Below the pieces are notes generated by a model that had not been told where the DNA came from, made no database searches, and saw only the letters and a program-made list of their open reading frames with translations. DNA of 54,559 bases from an uncultured SAR86 cluster bacterium (lineage in GTDB: Bacteria; Pseudomonadota; Gammaproteobacteria; Magnimaribacterales; AG-339-G14). Of this stretch, positions 16,766 to 25,293 are shown piece after piece. Positions within the stretch are counted from its first letter, which is position 1. Each line of letters opens with the position of its first letter. The position numbers and the translations under genes were made by a program. The stretch is taken from positions 1-54,559 of the forward strand of contig CACOQX010000004.1 of assembly GCA_902629465.1 (NCBI GenBank). Reading direction: 5' to 3'.

Positions 16766-17445
16766 ATTGCTTTCTTCCTGAATAGATAAAAGCCGCCAAA
16801 TAAAACAACCAAAGCTAGAGCAAACCACTGAATAGCATATCCGAAATGCCTAGTAGATTTTAATGATGTTGGTTGCCAGATAGGCTCAAAACTTAAATTA
16901 GATAAAGCCGATAATTCAAAAACGTAAGGCAATAATTTTTTACCGCTTAATTCTTCTATTAGATCTTTGTCTAGTCCTTGAATTATAAAATTTTCTCCAA
17001 ACTTTTTAGCTTGGTCTTCAAGTACAAAATCCTTGGAAAAAGGTCTAATCATTCCATCTAGTTTTAAATTTTTTTTTGGCAAAGAAAGTTTTGGAAGCGA
17101 ATCTCTTTCTACAGATTCAACCCAGCCTCTTGAAACTAGAATTTTTTCTTTAGTTGCTAGAGTAAACGGGTTGAAAACTACGTAGCCAGCCTTACCATTA
17201 AAAGTTTTATTATCCACAAAAAAAGTTTTTTTACCGAAAACACCCGAAATTTGTATATTCCTATAATATAAATTTTGATTCAGCTCTCCTGGATTTGTCT
17301 CAACTGGAAAAGACTGTCTTTCTGAAAAGGCATTTTCTAATGCTTTTTTGGCATAGCCTCTGTCAATTTGCCATACGCCAAGGGATAATGCTCCGAAAAA
17401 AACGAGAACAAAAATCGTAACAATCAAATATTTAGAAAAATCCAT
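16762..17445 (-). CDS. SURF1 family cytochrome oxidase assembly protein
   Basis: This protein has 227 residues from the ATG at 17445. A TTG two codons upstream at 17451 is also in frame. Two helices flank a periplasmic domain: about 7-22, and near the C-terminus with the typical R-H-x-x-Y-A-I-Q-W-F-A-L-A motif. G-x-W-Q-x-x-R appears as GVWQIDRG after helix 1, and LVSRGWVE is in the middle. SURF1 assists heme A insertion into subunit I. It is divergent from the small gene at 17451 with only 5 nt between starts. Confidence 0.93.
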   Translation of the reverse strand: MDFSKYLIVTIFVLVFFGALSLGVWQIDRGYAKKALENAFSERQSFPVETNPGELNQNLYYRNIQISGVFGKKTFFVDNKTFNGKAGYVVFNPFTLATKEKILVSRGWVESVERDSLPKLSLPKKNLKLDGMIRPFSKDFVLEDQAKKFGENFIIQGLDKDLIEELSGKKLLPYVFELSALSNLSFEPIWQPTSLKSTRHFGYAIQWFALALVVLFGGFYLFRKKAI

Positions 17446-17450
17446 AGCCA

Positions 17451-17657
17451 ATGCTTAAATTTATAATCTCAGTCCTTGCCCTAGCAATGTTGGTGAGTCT
17501 TTTTTCGAGTGCATTTTTTTTGCTCAAAGATAAAGGTAATACGGTGAGAGCTATTTACAGTTTGCGAGTAAGAGTAACAATAGCAATGCTACTTTTATTA
17601 ACTATTGGATATGGATTATTCACTGGACAATTAGGCCTCAATTCCCCTTGGGGTTAA
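17451..17657 (+). CDS. small twin-helix protein, DUF2909-like
   Basis: This protein has 68 residues with two hydrophobic helices (about 3-25 and 42-60) joined by a basic loop. Size, topology and location, opposite SURF1 and converging on ctaE, match DUF2909 proteins of gammaproteobacterial oxidase clusters. Its stop overlaps the ctaE stop region by 4 nt. It is probably an oxidase assembly or stability factor, by context only. Confidence 0.75.
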   Translation: MLKFIISVLALAMLVSLFSSAFFLLKDKGNTVRAIYSLRVRVTIAMLLLLTIGYGLFTGQLGLNSPWG

Positions 17658-18556
17658 AATACATAAACAACTAAAACAAGTAGTATCCAGACTACATCTA
17701 CGAAGTGCCAGTACCACGACCCAGCTGCGAGTCCAAAGTGATCGTGTTCAGAAAAAGCTCCGTTAAATCCTCTGATTGTCATTATGGTTAGTATGATTGC
17801 ACCAAGACATACGTGAAAACCATGAAATCCTGTCAGTAAAAAGAATGTTGTCCCGTAAATTCCTGCGCCGAGCGTTAAGCCCATATGTGCATATGCTTCG
17901 TAATATTCTAGCCCTTGTAAAAATACAAAGATAAAACCTAAAGAGATTGTTACCACCATCCAACTCTTGAAAGATGTCCGGTTGCCTTTTTTTAACGCCG
18001 ATTCGGCTAGCGCTATCGTTCCACTTGAGGTAACAAGACAAAGCGTATTCCAGAAAGGCAACCAAGTATGCAGCTTTGTAATTCCTGGAATGTTCATATT
18101 TTTATATGCTCCAGGAAAATTTTCATTATCCGGAGTTTCCATAACTGGCCAAGTCGATTCAAAAGCAGGCCAAAGTATATTTGTAATTCCTTTCTCGCCA
18201 TCGCCTCCAAGCCAAGGGACTGCAAAAAGCCTCACGTATCCTAGAGCTAAGAAGAATGCGAAGAAAAACATGACCTCGGAAAATATGAACCACGCCATAC
18301 CATGAACGAAAGATCTGTTTAACTGATCGCTATAGAGTTTTTGATTGTTTTCGCTGATTACATTACTGAACCAGACAAACATTACACCCCAAATTACAGC
18401 GAAAGAGGCCATAAGCAACAGATACGAATTTGAGCTTTCTTTACCTAAATCATTAATTGTTCCACCAGCTCCCAAGACAAAGAGCAAAAGCCCAAAAGCC
18501 ATAAAAATAGGCAACTTACTACTGTCTGGAACGTAATAAGAAGATTCGGAACTCAT
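17654..18556 (-). CDS. ctaE: cytochrome c oxidase subunit III
   Basis: This 300-residue protein has about seven helices. The family blocks are visible: W(F)IFSEVMFFFAFFLALGYV, LVTSSGTIALAES, QGLEYYEAYAHMGLTLGAGIYGTTFFLLTGFHGFHVCLG and WYWHFVDVVWILL. It is a structural core subunit of the aa3 terminal oxidase in the inner membrane. It is 4 nt from ctaG. Confidence 0.96.
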   Translation of the reverse strand: MSSESSYYVPDSSKLPIFMAFGLLLFVLGAGGTINDLGKESSNSYLLLMASFAVIWGVMFVWFSNVISENNQKLYSDQLNRSFVHGMAWFIFSEVMFFFAFFLALGYVRLFAVPWLGGDGEKGITNILWPAFESTWPVMETPDNENFPGAYKNMNIPGITKLHTWLPFWNTLCLVTSSGTIALAESALKKGNRTSFKSWMVVTISLGFIFVFLQGLEYYEAYAHMGLTLGAGIYGTTFFLLTGFHGFHVCLGAIILTIMTIRGFNGAFSEHDHFGLAAGSWYWHFVDVVWILLVLVVYVF

Positions 18557-18560
18557 CGTA

Positions 18561-19097
18561 TTAATTGCTAGCTTGTTTTTGTATCAAATCTTTTGTTATG
18601 TCGAAAAGAGTATAGCCCAAAGCTAGAGAAGAAATATCTTTTGGCAGGTCTGGATCTATCACAAACTTTAACGGAATCGTTATGCTTTCCCCTGGTTCTA
18701 GGAATTGTTGCTCAAAGCAGAAACACTCCGTCTTGTGGAAATACTGAGCTCCTTTTCCAGGAGACACGCTAGGAATTGCTTGAGCTATCATTGGCTTATT
18801 CGTAGTATTTGTAAAAACATAATTCAAAAGGTTCTGTTCCCCAGTCTTAACTCTCATCTGAGATTTTGAAGAATCAAAAAACCAAGGCATATCATCATTG
18901 TTGGTTGTGGTAAAAATTATTTTAATTTCTCTGTTGCCGACATTTTCGTATTCTGAGAATGTTGGGCCTGTAACTTTCCCGTTTAGACCGGTTATTTCGC
19001 AAAAGACATCGTATAAAGGCACCAAAGCAAAACCAAATAAAAACATTCCTATTGTTGCAAGAAACAGTTTGGAAACACTTTTTCTTATATTAGACAT
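18561..19097 (-). CDS. ctaG: cytochrome c oxidase assembly protein CtaG/Cox11
   Basis: This 178-residue protein has an N-terminal anchor at about 10-30 and a periplasmic copper-binding domain. The copper motif C125-F-C127-F is present, as are LYDVFCEITGLNG and the MPWFFD strand. Cox11 delivers copper to CuB of subunit I. The gene lies 2 nt from ctaD. Confidence 0.95.
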   Translation of the reverse strand: MSNIRKSVSKLFLATIGMFLFGFALVPLYDVFCEITGLNGKVTGPTFSEYENVGNREIKIIFTTTNNDDMPWFFDSSKSQMRVKTGEQNLLNYVFTNTTNKPMIAQAIPSVSPGKGAQYFHKTECFCFEQQFLEPGESITIPLKFVIDPDLPKDISSLALGYTLFDITKDLIQKQASN

Positions 19098-19099
19098 TT

Positions 19100-20704
19100 C
19101 TAAGCTTTGGCTTCTCCTGACTCCAAATTAGGAGGTGTTTCAAAGGTGTGATAAGCAGGCGGAGAATCTAGAGTCCACTCTAGACCTTTAGCTCCTTCCC
19201 AAACTTGTCCGGTAGCTTTCTTACCATAGAAAATTGCTTTGAGTACTACGTATAAAAAGAGTAATTGCGATAAGCCGAATAGGAACGCCCCAACACTTAC
19301 GATCATGTTGTAATCCGCAAATTGCATAGCGTAGTCTGGAATTCTTCTTGGCATTCCAGCTAAGCCGACAAAATGCATCGGGAAGAAAGTTAAATTCACT
19401 GAAACAAAGGAAAGCCAAAAGTGCGTTTTACCCATGAATTCGTCATACATGTAACCCGTCCACTTCGGAAGCCAATAATAAACTCCAGCAATGATAGAAA
19501 ACAGAGCTCCTGGAACTAAAACATAGTGAAAGTGAGCGACTACAAAGTAAGTATCGTGATATTGGAAATCAGCAGGAGCAATCGCAAGCATGATTCCTGA
19601 AAGCCCTCCTATAGTGAAAAGCGCTACAAAGGCAATGGCAAACAGCATAGGTGTTTCAAAAGTTAGTGAGCCTTTGAACATTGTTGATAGCCAATTGAAT
19701 ACTTTAACTCCTGTTGGAATTGCAATTAACATTGTCGAATACATGAAAAACAACTCGCCCGCAATTGGCATCCCAACTGTGAACATGTGGTGAGCCCAAA
19801 CTACAAATGATAACAACGCGATTGATGCGATTGCATAAACCATAGATTCATATCCAAAAATGGGCTTTCTTGAAAAGGTCTCAATAATATGAGACACAAT
19901 TCCGAAGGCAGGCAAAATCATTATATAAACTTCAGGATGTCCAAAAAACCAGAAAACATGTTGGAACAAAACAGGATCTCCGCCTCCTCCGGCTTTGAAG
20001 AAACTCGTTCCAAAATGAATATCCATAAGCATCATGGTTACGGCACCAGCAAGAACTGGCATTACCGCGATCAGTAGGTAAGCAGTAATCAGCCAAGTCC
20101 AGACAAAGAGAGGCATTTTCATTAAAGTCATGCCAGGAGCTCTCATATTTAGAATGGTAGTAATAACGTTGATTGAACCCATAATGGAAGAGGCACCCAT
20201 AATGTGCACTGCAAAAATAAAGTAGGTTACTGTAGGTGGCGCATACTCTGTTGAGAGTGGTGCATAAAAAGTCCATCCAAAGTTCGGAGCGCCGCCTTCC
20301 ATGAAGAAAGTTGCTATCAGAACACCAAAAGCTGCAGGCAATATCCAAAAACTTAAGTTGTTTAACCTTGGCAGAGCCATATCTGGAGCGCCAATTTGCA
20401 TTGGTACCAACCAATTTGCGAAGCCTACGAAAGCTGGCATGATGACACCGAATACCATAATCAATCCATGATTGGTAACCATTTGATTGTAGAACTCAGG
20501 AGAAACAATTTGACTACCTGGTTCAAAGAGCTCAGCTCTGATGACCATAGCCATTGCTCCACCAATAAATAGCATGATGAAACTGAACCATAGGTACAAA
20601 GAACCTATATCTTTATGGTTGGTAGTAAATAACCAGCGGCTTATTCCTTTAGCTGGACCATGGTGATGATGATCGTCGTGATGTCCTTCTATTACTGCGC
20701 TCAT
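19100..20704 (-). CDS. ctaD: cytochrome c oxidase subunit I
   Basis: This 534-residue heme-copper oxidase core has twelve helices. Ligand regions are clear: the heme a His in TNHGLIMVFG, the CuB His with cross-linked Tyr in W-F-F-G-H-P-E-V-Y, the two further CuB His residues in VWAHHMF, and heme a3 and heme a His residues in HDTYFVVAHFHYV. The N-terminus is rich in His (DDHHHHG). The ESGG/glycine features of the K and D channels fit the A-type family. Confidence 0.97.
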   Translation of the reverse strand: MSAVIEGHHDDHHHHGPAKGISRWLFTTNHKDIGSLYLWFSFIMLFIGGAMAMVIRAELFEPGSQIVSPEFYNQMVTNHGLIMVFGVIMPAFVGFANWLVPMQIGAPDMALPRLNNLSFWILPAAFGVLIATFFMEGGAPNFGWTFYAPLSTEYAPPTVTYFIFAVHIMGASSIMGSINVITTILNMRAPGMTLMKMPLFVWTWLITAYLLIAVMPVLAGAVTMMLMDIHFGTSFFKAGGGGDPVLFQHVFWFFGHPEVYIMILPAFGIVSHIIETFSRKPIFGYESMVYAIASIALLSFVVWAHHMFTVGMPIAGELFFMYSTMLIAIPTGVKVFNWLSTMFKGSLTFETPMLFAIAFVALFTIGGLSGIMLAIAPADFQYHDTYFVVAHFHYVLVPGALFSIIAGVYYWLPKWTGYMYDEFMGKTHFWLSFVSVNLTFFPMHFVGLAGMPRRIPDYAMQFADYNMIVSVGAFLFGLSQLLFLYVVLKAIFYGKKATGQVWEGAKGLEWTLDSPPAYHTFETPPNLESGEAKA

Positions 20705-20722
20705 GTTTAACAGCTCCTTCTT

Positions 20723-21856
20723 TTATAGTTTGTTATTTTTATAATCTAAAATTTCTTTAGGCACGACAATTTCGCCATCGCCTCCAGCATCGTTGCCCCA
20801 TGCCTTTCGGGTATAGGTAATAACTGCTGCGATCTCTACTTCGGTAAGTTGTTCCGCGTAAGATTGCATTGCTGCACCTTGAACTCCTTCCATTAAGATT
20901 TCTACTTGTCTGCCTTTGTCGTTCATGACAATCTCACTTCCAGCCAAAGCTGGGAATACCGGTGGAATTCCTGCACCATTAACTTGATGACAGGCAACAC
21001 AATTTTTCAAGTAAACCTCTTCGCCGATTGCAAAAAGCTCATCTGTTTCCCAGAGCTTCTCGGTAAGCAAGGCTTGTTGAGCTTTCAAATCTCTTTTGCC
21101 TTGAATGAAATCTTTATAATCTGAATCTGAAACTGCCTTTACAACAATTGGCATGTAACCATGATAGACGCCGCATAATTCGGTACATTGTCCGCGATAG
21201 ACTCCCGGCTCATCAACGAATGTCCAAGCTGTGTTTATAAATCCAGGAATGGCATCTTGCTTCACAGCAAAGTCTGGTACCCACCAAGAATGAATTACGT
21301 CATTTGCAGTAATTAAAAATCTTACTCTTTTGTTCACAGGGATTACGAGAGGCTCATCAACCTCTAACAGATAAGTTTCTGTTTTAGGAGCAATGTTGTT
21401 TCTGGCGTCTAAAGATGTTGTTAAGTTACTGAAAAAACTTACTTCGTCTTCCATGTATTCGTACTGCCATTTCCACTGATGTCCTGTAATCAGAATGTTA
21501 ATGTCCCCTTCTTCATCATCGTATGCTTTTATCATGGTTGAAGTCGCAGGAATTGCCATACCCACTAGAATCAAAGCAAACAATATTGTCCAAGTTAGTT
21601 CTAGTTTTGGATTGTCATCAAAATCAGCAGGTTCCACGCCCTCTTTCTTGCGGTACTTAATGATCAGAAAAACCATGAAGCCCAGAACCAATGTACCGAT
21701 GACGACACAAATCCAAAAAATGGTCATGTGCAAGCCAAAGATTTCTTGGGCAATGGCGTTAACACCAGGGGTCATATTGATGTCGTCCCAGGCCGAAAAA
21801 GACAGAGGCGCTAAGAACAATGCCGTGAGGCACAGAATAAGTTTTTTCAAATACAT
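20723..21856 (-). CDS. ctaC: cytochrome c oxidase subunit II with fused cytochrome c domain
   Basis: This protein has 377 residues from the ATG at 21856. An open frame to 22030 would run into aroE and lacks family similarity. A signal peptide (1-22), two helices (about 44-66 and 88-107), and a periplasmic cupredoxin domain with the CuA ligands H189 and C224-x3-C228-x3-H232-x2-M235 are present. A C-terminal cytochrome c domain follows, with C286-x-x-C-H290 and a distal Met in AAMQSYAEQL. The fusion makes the enzyme caa3-like. It heads the minus-strand oxidase operon. Confidence 0.96.
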   Translation of the reverse strand: MYLKKLILCLTALFLAPLSFSAWDDINMTPGVNAIAQEIFGLHMTIFWICVVIGTLVLGFMVFLIIKYRKKEGVEPADFDDNPKLELTWTILFALILVGMAIPATSTMIKAYDDEEGDINILITGHQWKWQYEYMEDEVSFFSNLTTSLDARNNIAPKTETYLLEVDEPLVIPVNKRVRFLITANDVIHSWWVPDFAVKQDAIPGFINTAWTFVDEPGVYRGQCTELCGVYHGYMPIVVKAVSDSDYKDFIQGKRDLKAQQALLTEKLWETDELFAIGEEVYLKNCVACHQVNGAGIPPVFPALAGSEIVMNDKGRQVEILMEGVQGAAMQSYAEQLTEVEIAAVITYTRKAWGNDAGGDGEIVVPKEILDYKNNKL

Positions 21857-21890
21857 CTCAAAAAGTTTTTTGTGGGCGTTACGTGCAAGA

Positions 21891-21896
21891 ATTATA
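21891..21896 (-). promoter_or_regulatory. -10 box of the cytochrome oxidase operon
   Basis: TATAAT on the minus strand lies 34 nt upstream of the ctaC ATG. The nearest -35 candidates (TATTGA at 16-nt spacing) are weak. It lies in the 52-nt gap to aroE, the only place for an operon promoter. Confidence 0.45.
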
Positions 21897-21908
21897 TATG
21901 AATAACCC

Positions 21909-22757
21909 TTAATCAATAGGCTTTTCCAGCAATCTAGAAGTATCTGGAATAAGATTAGTCCATAATTTAAAAGACTCTGCGCCCTGCTCAACCAACATGC
22001 CCCAGCCATCCGATATTTTTTCAGCTCCACCTGCTAAGGCCTCCTGCATAAAAGCTGTCTTTTCTGCAGCATAAAAGAGATCGTAAGCAAGCTTTGTCCC
22101 AGTAAATAAGGCTTTTGGCAGCCCTATGGATTCTCCAGTTTGCGTTGAAATTGAAGTTGAGTTGATAACAATATCGTAGGAATCATCCAACAAAAAGTCA
22201 TCCGAAAGGTCTCCGGCTTCAAATATTGTATTTTTTTCTTTTAGATCAACTTTTCCTTCTAAGTCTTTTTTTAGTAAAAGAACTTTGCTTTTAGTTCTGT
22301 TAGCTACTTTCAGCTTCGCAGGTTTTTTTTCGATAATGGAGGGAATAATTCCACGCGCAGCCCCTCCGGCTCCCAAAATCAATATTTTCTTATCCTTCAA
22401 AGTGACCTTTAAGTTATTTTCTAAGTCTGTTATCAAACCGTGACCATCTGTATTATCCCCGAATAATTTTTTATCTTTCGCATAAACGACATTGCATGCT
22501 GAGGCAAGTCTGGCTCGATCAGAAATTTCATCTGCATAATTTAAGGCTGCTTCTTTGAGTGGAAGTGTTATGGAAACTCCTTTACCGCCATTTTTAAAAA
22601 AGTCAGTAAGCCATGTTTCTAAGGTATCTGGTGTAACTTCATCTTTTCCGAATTCAATTTTTGCATTAAATTGATTGGCAAAGTTTTGATGAATATCAGG
22701 AGACTTTGAGTGAGTTATTGGCTTGCCAATTACAGCGAGTTTTAATTTCTTATCCAT
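21909..22757 (-). CDS. aroE: shikimate dehydrogenase (NADP+)
   Basis: This 282-residue protein reduces 3-dehydroshikimate to shikimate in aromatic amino acid synthesis. It has the substrate loop VIGKPITHSKSPDIHQNF at the N-terminus, catalytic Lys in SITLPLKEAAL, N-T-D-G-H-G after the substrate domain, the dinucleotide motif GAGGAARG, and the NRTKSK basic patch for NADP. The length is normal. The start overlaps tsaC by 16 nt. Confidence 0.96.
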   Translation of the reverse strand: MDKKLKLAVIGKPITHSKSPDIHQNFANQFNAKIEFGKDEVTPDTLETWLTDFFKNGGKGVSITLPLKEAALNYADEISDRARLASACNVVYAKDKKLFGDNTDGHGLITDLENNLKVTLKDKKILILGAGGAARGIIPSIIEKKPAKLKVANRTKSKVLLLKKDLEGKVDLKEKNTIFEAGDLSDDFLLDDSYDIVINSTSISTQTGESIGLPKALFTGTKLAYDLFYAAEKTAFMQEALAGGAEKISDGWGMLVEQGAESFKLWTNLIPDTSRLLEKPID

Positions 22758-23245
22758 TCATCAGTTATTAAATTTTGTATTGGAGTAGGTTTGTCTGCTC
22801 CGCCAAGCTCTCCATCCAATATAGATACCTCATCACCAAATAAGTTCCTAACTTCTTTAGCATTTTTTGCTGGAGGTTCTGACGAAATGTTCGCTGAAGT
22901 AGATGTGATAACACTATTTAACTTTTCAGAGAGCTCAATAATTGAAGGATGAACGCTTTGCCTCAAAGCGACAAAATCGCTGTTGCCTTTTATCCAAGGA
23001 GGAACGTTATCGTTTGCAGGAACTAACCAAGTATGAGCTCCAGGCCATTTACTTTTTGTTTTGTTTATCAGATCTTCAGACAAGTGAGATAGGTAGGCAT
23101 CAAAATGGGAAAAATGTCCTGAAACTAAAATTAATCCTTTGTCCAAGGTTCTTTGTTTAAGGAAACAAATTTTTTTTACATCTTCTTCTGAATCAGGTAG
23201 ACAGCCCAGACCCCAAACTCCCTCAGTTGGGTATGCGTAAATCAT
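22742..23245 (-). CDS. tsaC: threonylcarbamoyl-AMP synthase (YrdC/Sua5 domain), short N-terminus
   Basis: This protein has 167 residues and makes threonylcarbamoyl-AMP for the tRNA t6A37 modification. Y-A-Y-P-T-E-G-V-W-G-L-G, then K-Q-R-T-L-D-K-G-L-I-L-V, STSANISSEPPA and the terminal P-T-P-I-Q-N are diagnostic. The first family helix, about 18 residues in E. coli TsaC, is missing: the protein starts at MIYAYPTEG. No in-frame ATG, GTG or TTG occurs just upstream, before purE ends at 23259. Confidence 0.93.
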   Translation of the reverse strand: MIYAYPTEGVWGLGCLPDSEEDVKKICFLKQRTLDKGLILVSGHFSHFDAYLSHLSEDLINKTKSKWPGAHTWLVPANDNVPPWIKGNSDFVALRQSVHPSIIELSEKLNSVITSTSANISSEPPAKNAKEVRNLFGDEVSILDGELGGADKPTPIQNLITDEWIRN

Positions 23246-23258
23246 TTTCCTTGATAAT

Positions 23259-23744
23259 TTAGCTTTGAAGCTCCTCGTTTTCTTTTTTTAAGGCCTCTTT
23301 TTGCTCTTCTCTGAGGTTTTTTACCTTTTTAGCGAGTTCATCATTGCCTGTGGATAACATTTGAGCAGCTAAGTATCCAGCATTAATAGCTCCTGCCTTA
23401 CCTATAGCAACTGTTGCTACAGGTACACCTTTTGGCATCTGTACAGTTGAAAGAAGAGCATCAAAACCATTCAAAGGTCCACCGTCTCCAGGCACACCGA
23501 TGACTGGCAGAGTAGTTTTGGAAGCAACATTTCCAGCCAAGTGAGCAGCCAAACCTGCAATGCCGATAAAAACTCTCACTCCATCTGCTACAGCCTCATC
23601 TATATGAGCATGCAATAGCTCTGGTGTTCGGTGCGCACTTAAAATATTTATTGTGTATGGAACGTCGAGTGTATCGAGAATTTCTCCCGCAGCTTTTGCT
23701 AAATCTAAATCTGATTTTGAACCCATGACAATTGAAACTTTCAT
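23259..23744 (-). CDS. purE: N5-carboxyaminoimidazole ribonucleotide mutase
   Basis: This 161-residue class I PurE moves the carboxyl group of N5-CAIR to C4 in purine synthesis. GSKSDLD at the N-terminus binds the phosphate, SAHRTPE holds the catalytic His, and GLAAHLAGNVAS and PVIGVPGDGG follow. The last 25 residues are a charged coil. A good Shine-Dalgarno (AAGGAG) precedes the ATG. The usual partner purK is not next to it. Confidence 0.95.
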   Translation of the reverse strand: MKVSIVMGSKSDLDLAKAAGEILDTLDVPYTINILSAHRTPELLHAHIDEAVADGVRVFIGIAGLAAHLAGNVASKTTLPVIGVPGDGGPLNGFDALLSTVQMPKGVPVATVAIGKAGAINAGYLAAQMLSTGNDELAKKVKNLREEQKEALKKENEELQS

Positions 23745-23805
23745 TTTTGATCTCCTTAACTAATATGTTATTTTACAGATGATAAAAATAAATTGAATAA
23801 CAAAC

Positions 23806-24303
23806 GTGGCAATTAGAAAAATTTTAAGATTTCCTGATCAAGATTTGCGTATTAAAGCAAAGCCTGTTGTAACTTTTGATGACGAGTTGAAAACTTTAAC
23901 GGACGATATGTTCGAAACCATGCACTCCGTGAATGGAATTGGATTGGCAGCTACTCAAATTGGCGTTGCTAAACAAGTAGCTGTTATCGACATCAGTCCG
24001 GAAAAAAATGAACCTTTCGTAATCATCAATCCTTCAATTCAAATTTTGGACCCTTCCAAAAAAGAAGATTACGATGAAGGCTGTTTAAGTGTCCCTGGTT
24101 TTTTTGAGACTATTTCTAGGCCATCAGATATTAGACTCTCATATCAAGATCTAAATGGACAAAAAAAAGAAATTAAACCCGAAGGACTATTGACCAAAGT
24201 TATCCAGCATGAACTTGATCACCTCAACGGCAGATTATTCGTAGATCATATTTCTGAACTGAAAAGAAGAAGAATCCGAAATAAAATTGTTAAACAGAAA
24301 TAA
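23806..24303 (+). CDS. def: peptide deformylase
   Basis: This protein has 165 residues, with a GTG start. It removes the formyl group from nascent proteins. The three family motifs are complete: G44-I-G-L-A-A-T-Q51, E91-G-C93-L-S (Cys metal ligand), and Q-H135-E136-L-D-H139 (metal ligands and catalytic Glu). It is coupled to fmt by a TAATG overlap. The 61-nt gap to the divergent purE is the likely promoter region. Confidence 0.97.
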   Translation: MAIRKILRFPDQDLRIKAKPVVTFDDELKTLTDDMFETMHSVNGIGLAATQIGVAKQVAVIDISPEKNEPFVIINPSIQILDPSKKEDYDEGCLSVPGFFETISRPSDIRLSYQDLNGQKKEIKPEGLLTKVIQHELDHLNGRLFVDHISELKRRRIRNKIVKQK

Positions 24304-25235
24304 TGAATATTTTATTTGCTGCTACGCCGAGGATTGCTCTTAAAACTCTTGAAACCATCTATGAGTCAAAACACGATTTGGTTGGAGTGATTTGTGCAGA
24401 AGAAAAGCGTTCGGGCAGAGGTTTAAAATTTGTTAAAAGCCCAATCAAAGTTTTTGCGGAAGAGAAAAAAATTAAAATTTTTTCATACGATGAAATCAAA
24501 GATAGAAAGTTCAGACCTACCTTGGAAAAACTCAATATTGATCTTCTTCTTGTCTTTGCTTTTGGGCACATAATTAGTGAAGATTTTTTGAATGTGGCAA
24601 AACATGGAAGCTTTAACATTCACACATCTTTATTACCTAAGTACAGAGGTGCAGCTCCAATTCAAAGAAGCATAATTAATTGCGACCGAGAAACAGGAAT
24701 TACATTCATGAAAATGGATGCCGGTCTAGATACGGGTCCAATTGTAAACAGCATAAAATTTCCTATTGAGGAAGGGGCGAATACCGAAGATATAGAAGTA
24801 ATCATGAGCGATATTTCATCTAGAAATATATTACAAATTATTGATTCTATTGAGGAAAATACTTTTTCTCTCACAGAACAAAATGAAAATGAATCTTCCT
24901 ATGCTCCTAAAGTTACCAAAGATGAAGCCAGAATAGATTGGACAAAATCAGCACAAGAAATAGTTGGCAAAATTAACGGTCTTTGTCCTAATCCTTGTGC
25001 ATTTTCAGAATATAAAAATGAAAGAATTATTATTCACCGTGCAAAAATAAATGCCCTGCCCGCTTCGGATCCTGGAAAAGTTATTAAGGCTGATAAAAAC
25101 GAATTTTTAGTCTCTGGAAAAGATCAGTGTGTCGAGATTAAAGAGCTAGCTAGACAGAATAAAAAACGAATGGAATACAGAAGTTTCTACAATGGATCAA
25201 AAGATTTTTTTAACTCCGATGAAAGCTTTAAATAG
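24303..25235 (+). CDS. fmt: methionyl-tRNA formyltransferase
   Basis: This 310-residue protein formylates initiator Met-tRNA. The 10-formyl-THF-binding Rossmann-like domain contains the catalytic stretch F-N-I-H-T-S-L-L-P-K-Y-R-G-A-A-P-I (Asn, His) and GITFMKMDAGLDTGP. The C-terminal OB-like domain begins near APKVTKDEARIDW. It is translationally coupled to def. In most gammaproteobacteria rsmB follows; here trkA follows directly after 58 nt. Confidence 0.97.
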   Translation: MNILFAATPRIALKTLETIYESKHDLVGVICAEEKRSGRGLKFVKSPIKVFAEEKKIKIFSYDEIKDRKFRPTLEKLNIDLLLVFAFGHIISEDFLNVAKHGSFNIHTSLLPKYRGAAPIQRSIINCDRETGITFMKMDAGLDTGPIVNSIKFPIEEGANTEDIEVIMSDISSRNILQIIDSIEENTFSLTEQNENESSYAPKVTKDEARIDWTKSAQEIVGKINGLCPNPCAFSEYKNERIIIHRAKINALPASDPGKVIKADKNEFLVSGKDQCVEIKELARQNKKRMEYRSFYNGSKDFFNSDESFK

Positions 25236-25293
25236 TGATAATCAAGTTCACAATATTATTTTTCTGAGAGTATAATTTTTGTTGGAGTAATAA

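Noticed and set aside
17807..17820. parS-like ACATACGTGAAAAC in ctaE
   Set aside because: Only one half-site fits; the other half and the central CACGTG are wrong.
19932..20414. Long antisense and alternate-frame open frames over ctaD (and similar ones over yidC, recF and the atp genes)
   Set aside because: They overlap clearly conserved genes, have no recognisable domains, and reflect codon bias of the true gene.
21857..22030. N-terminal extension of the CoxII open frame (58 extra residues)
   Set aside because: It overlaps aroE, has no family similarity, and a proper signal peptide begins at the internal ATG at 21856.
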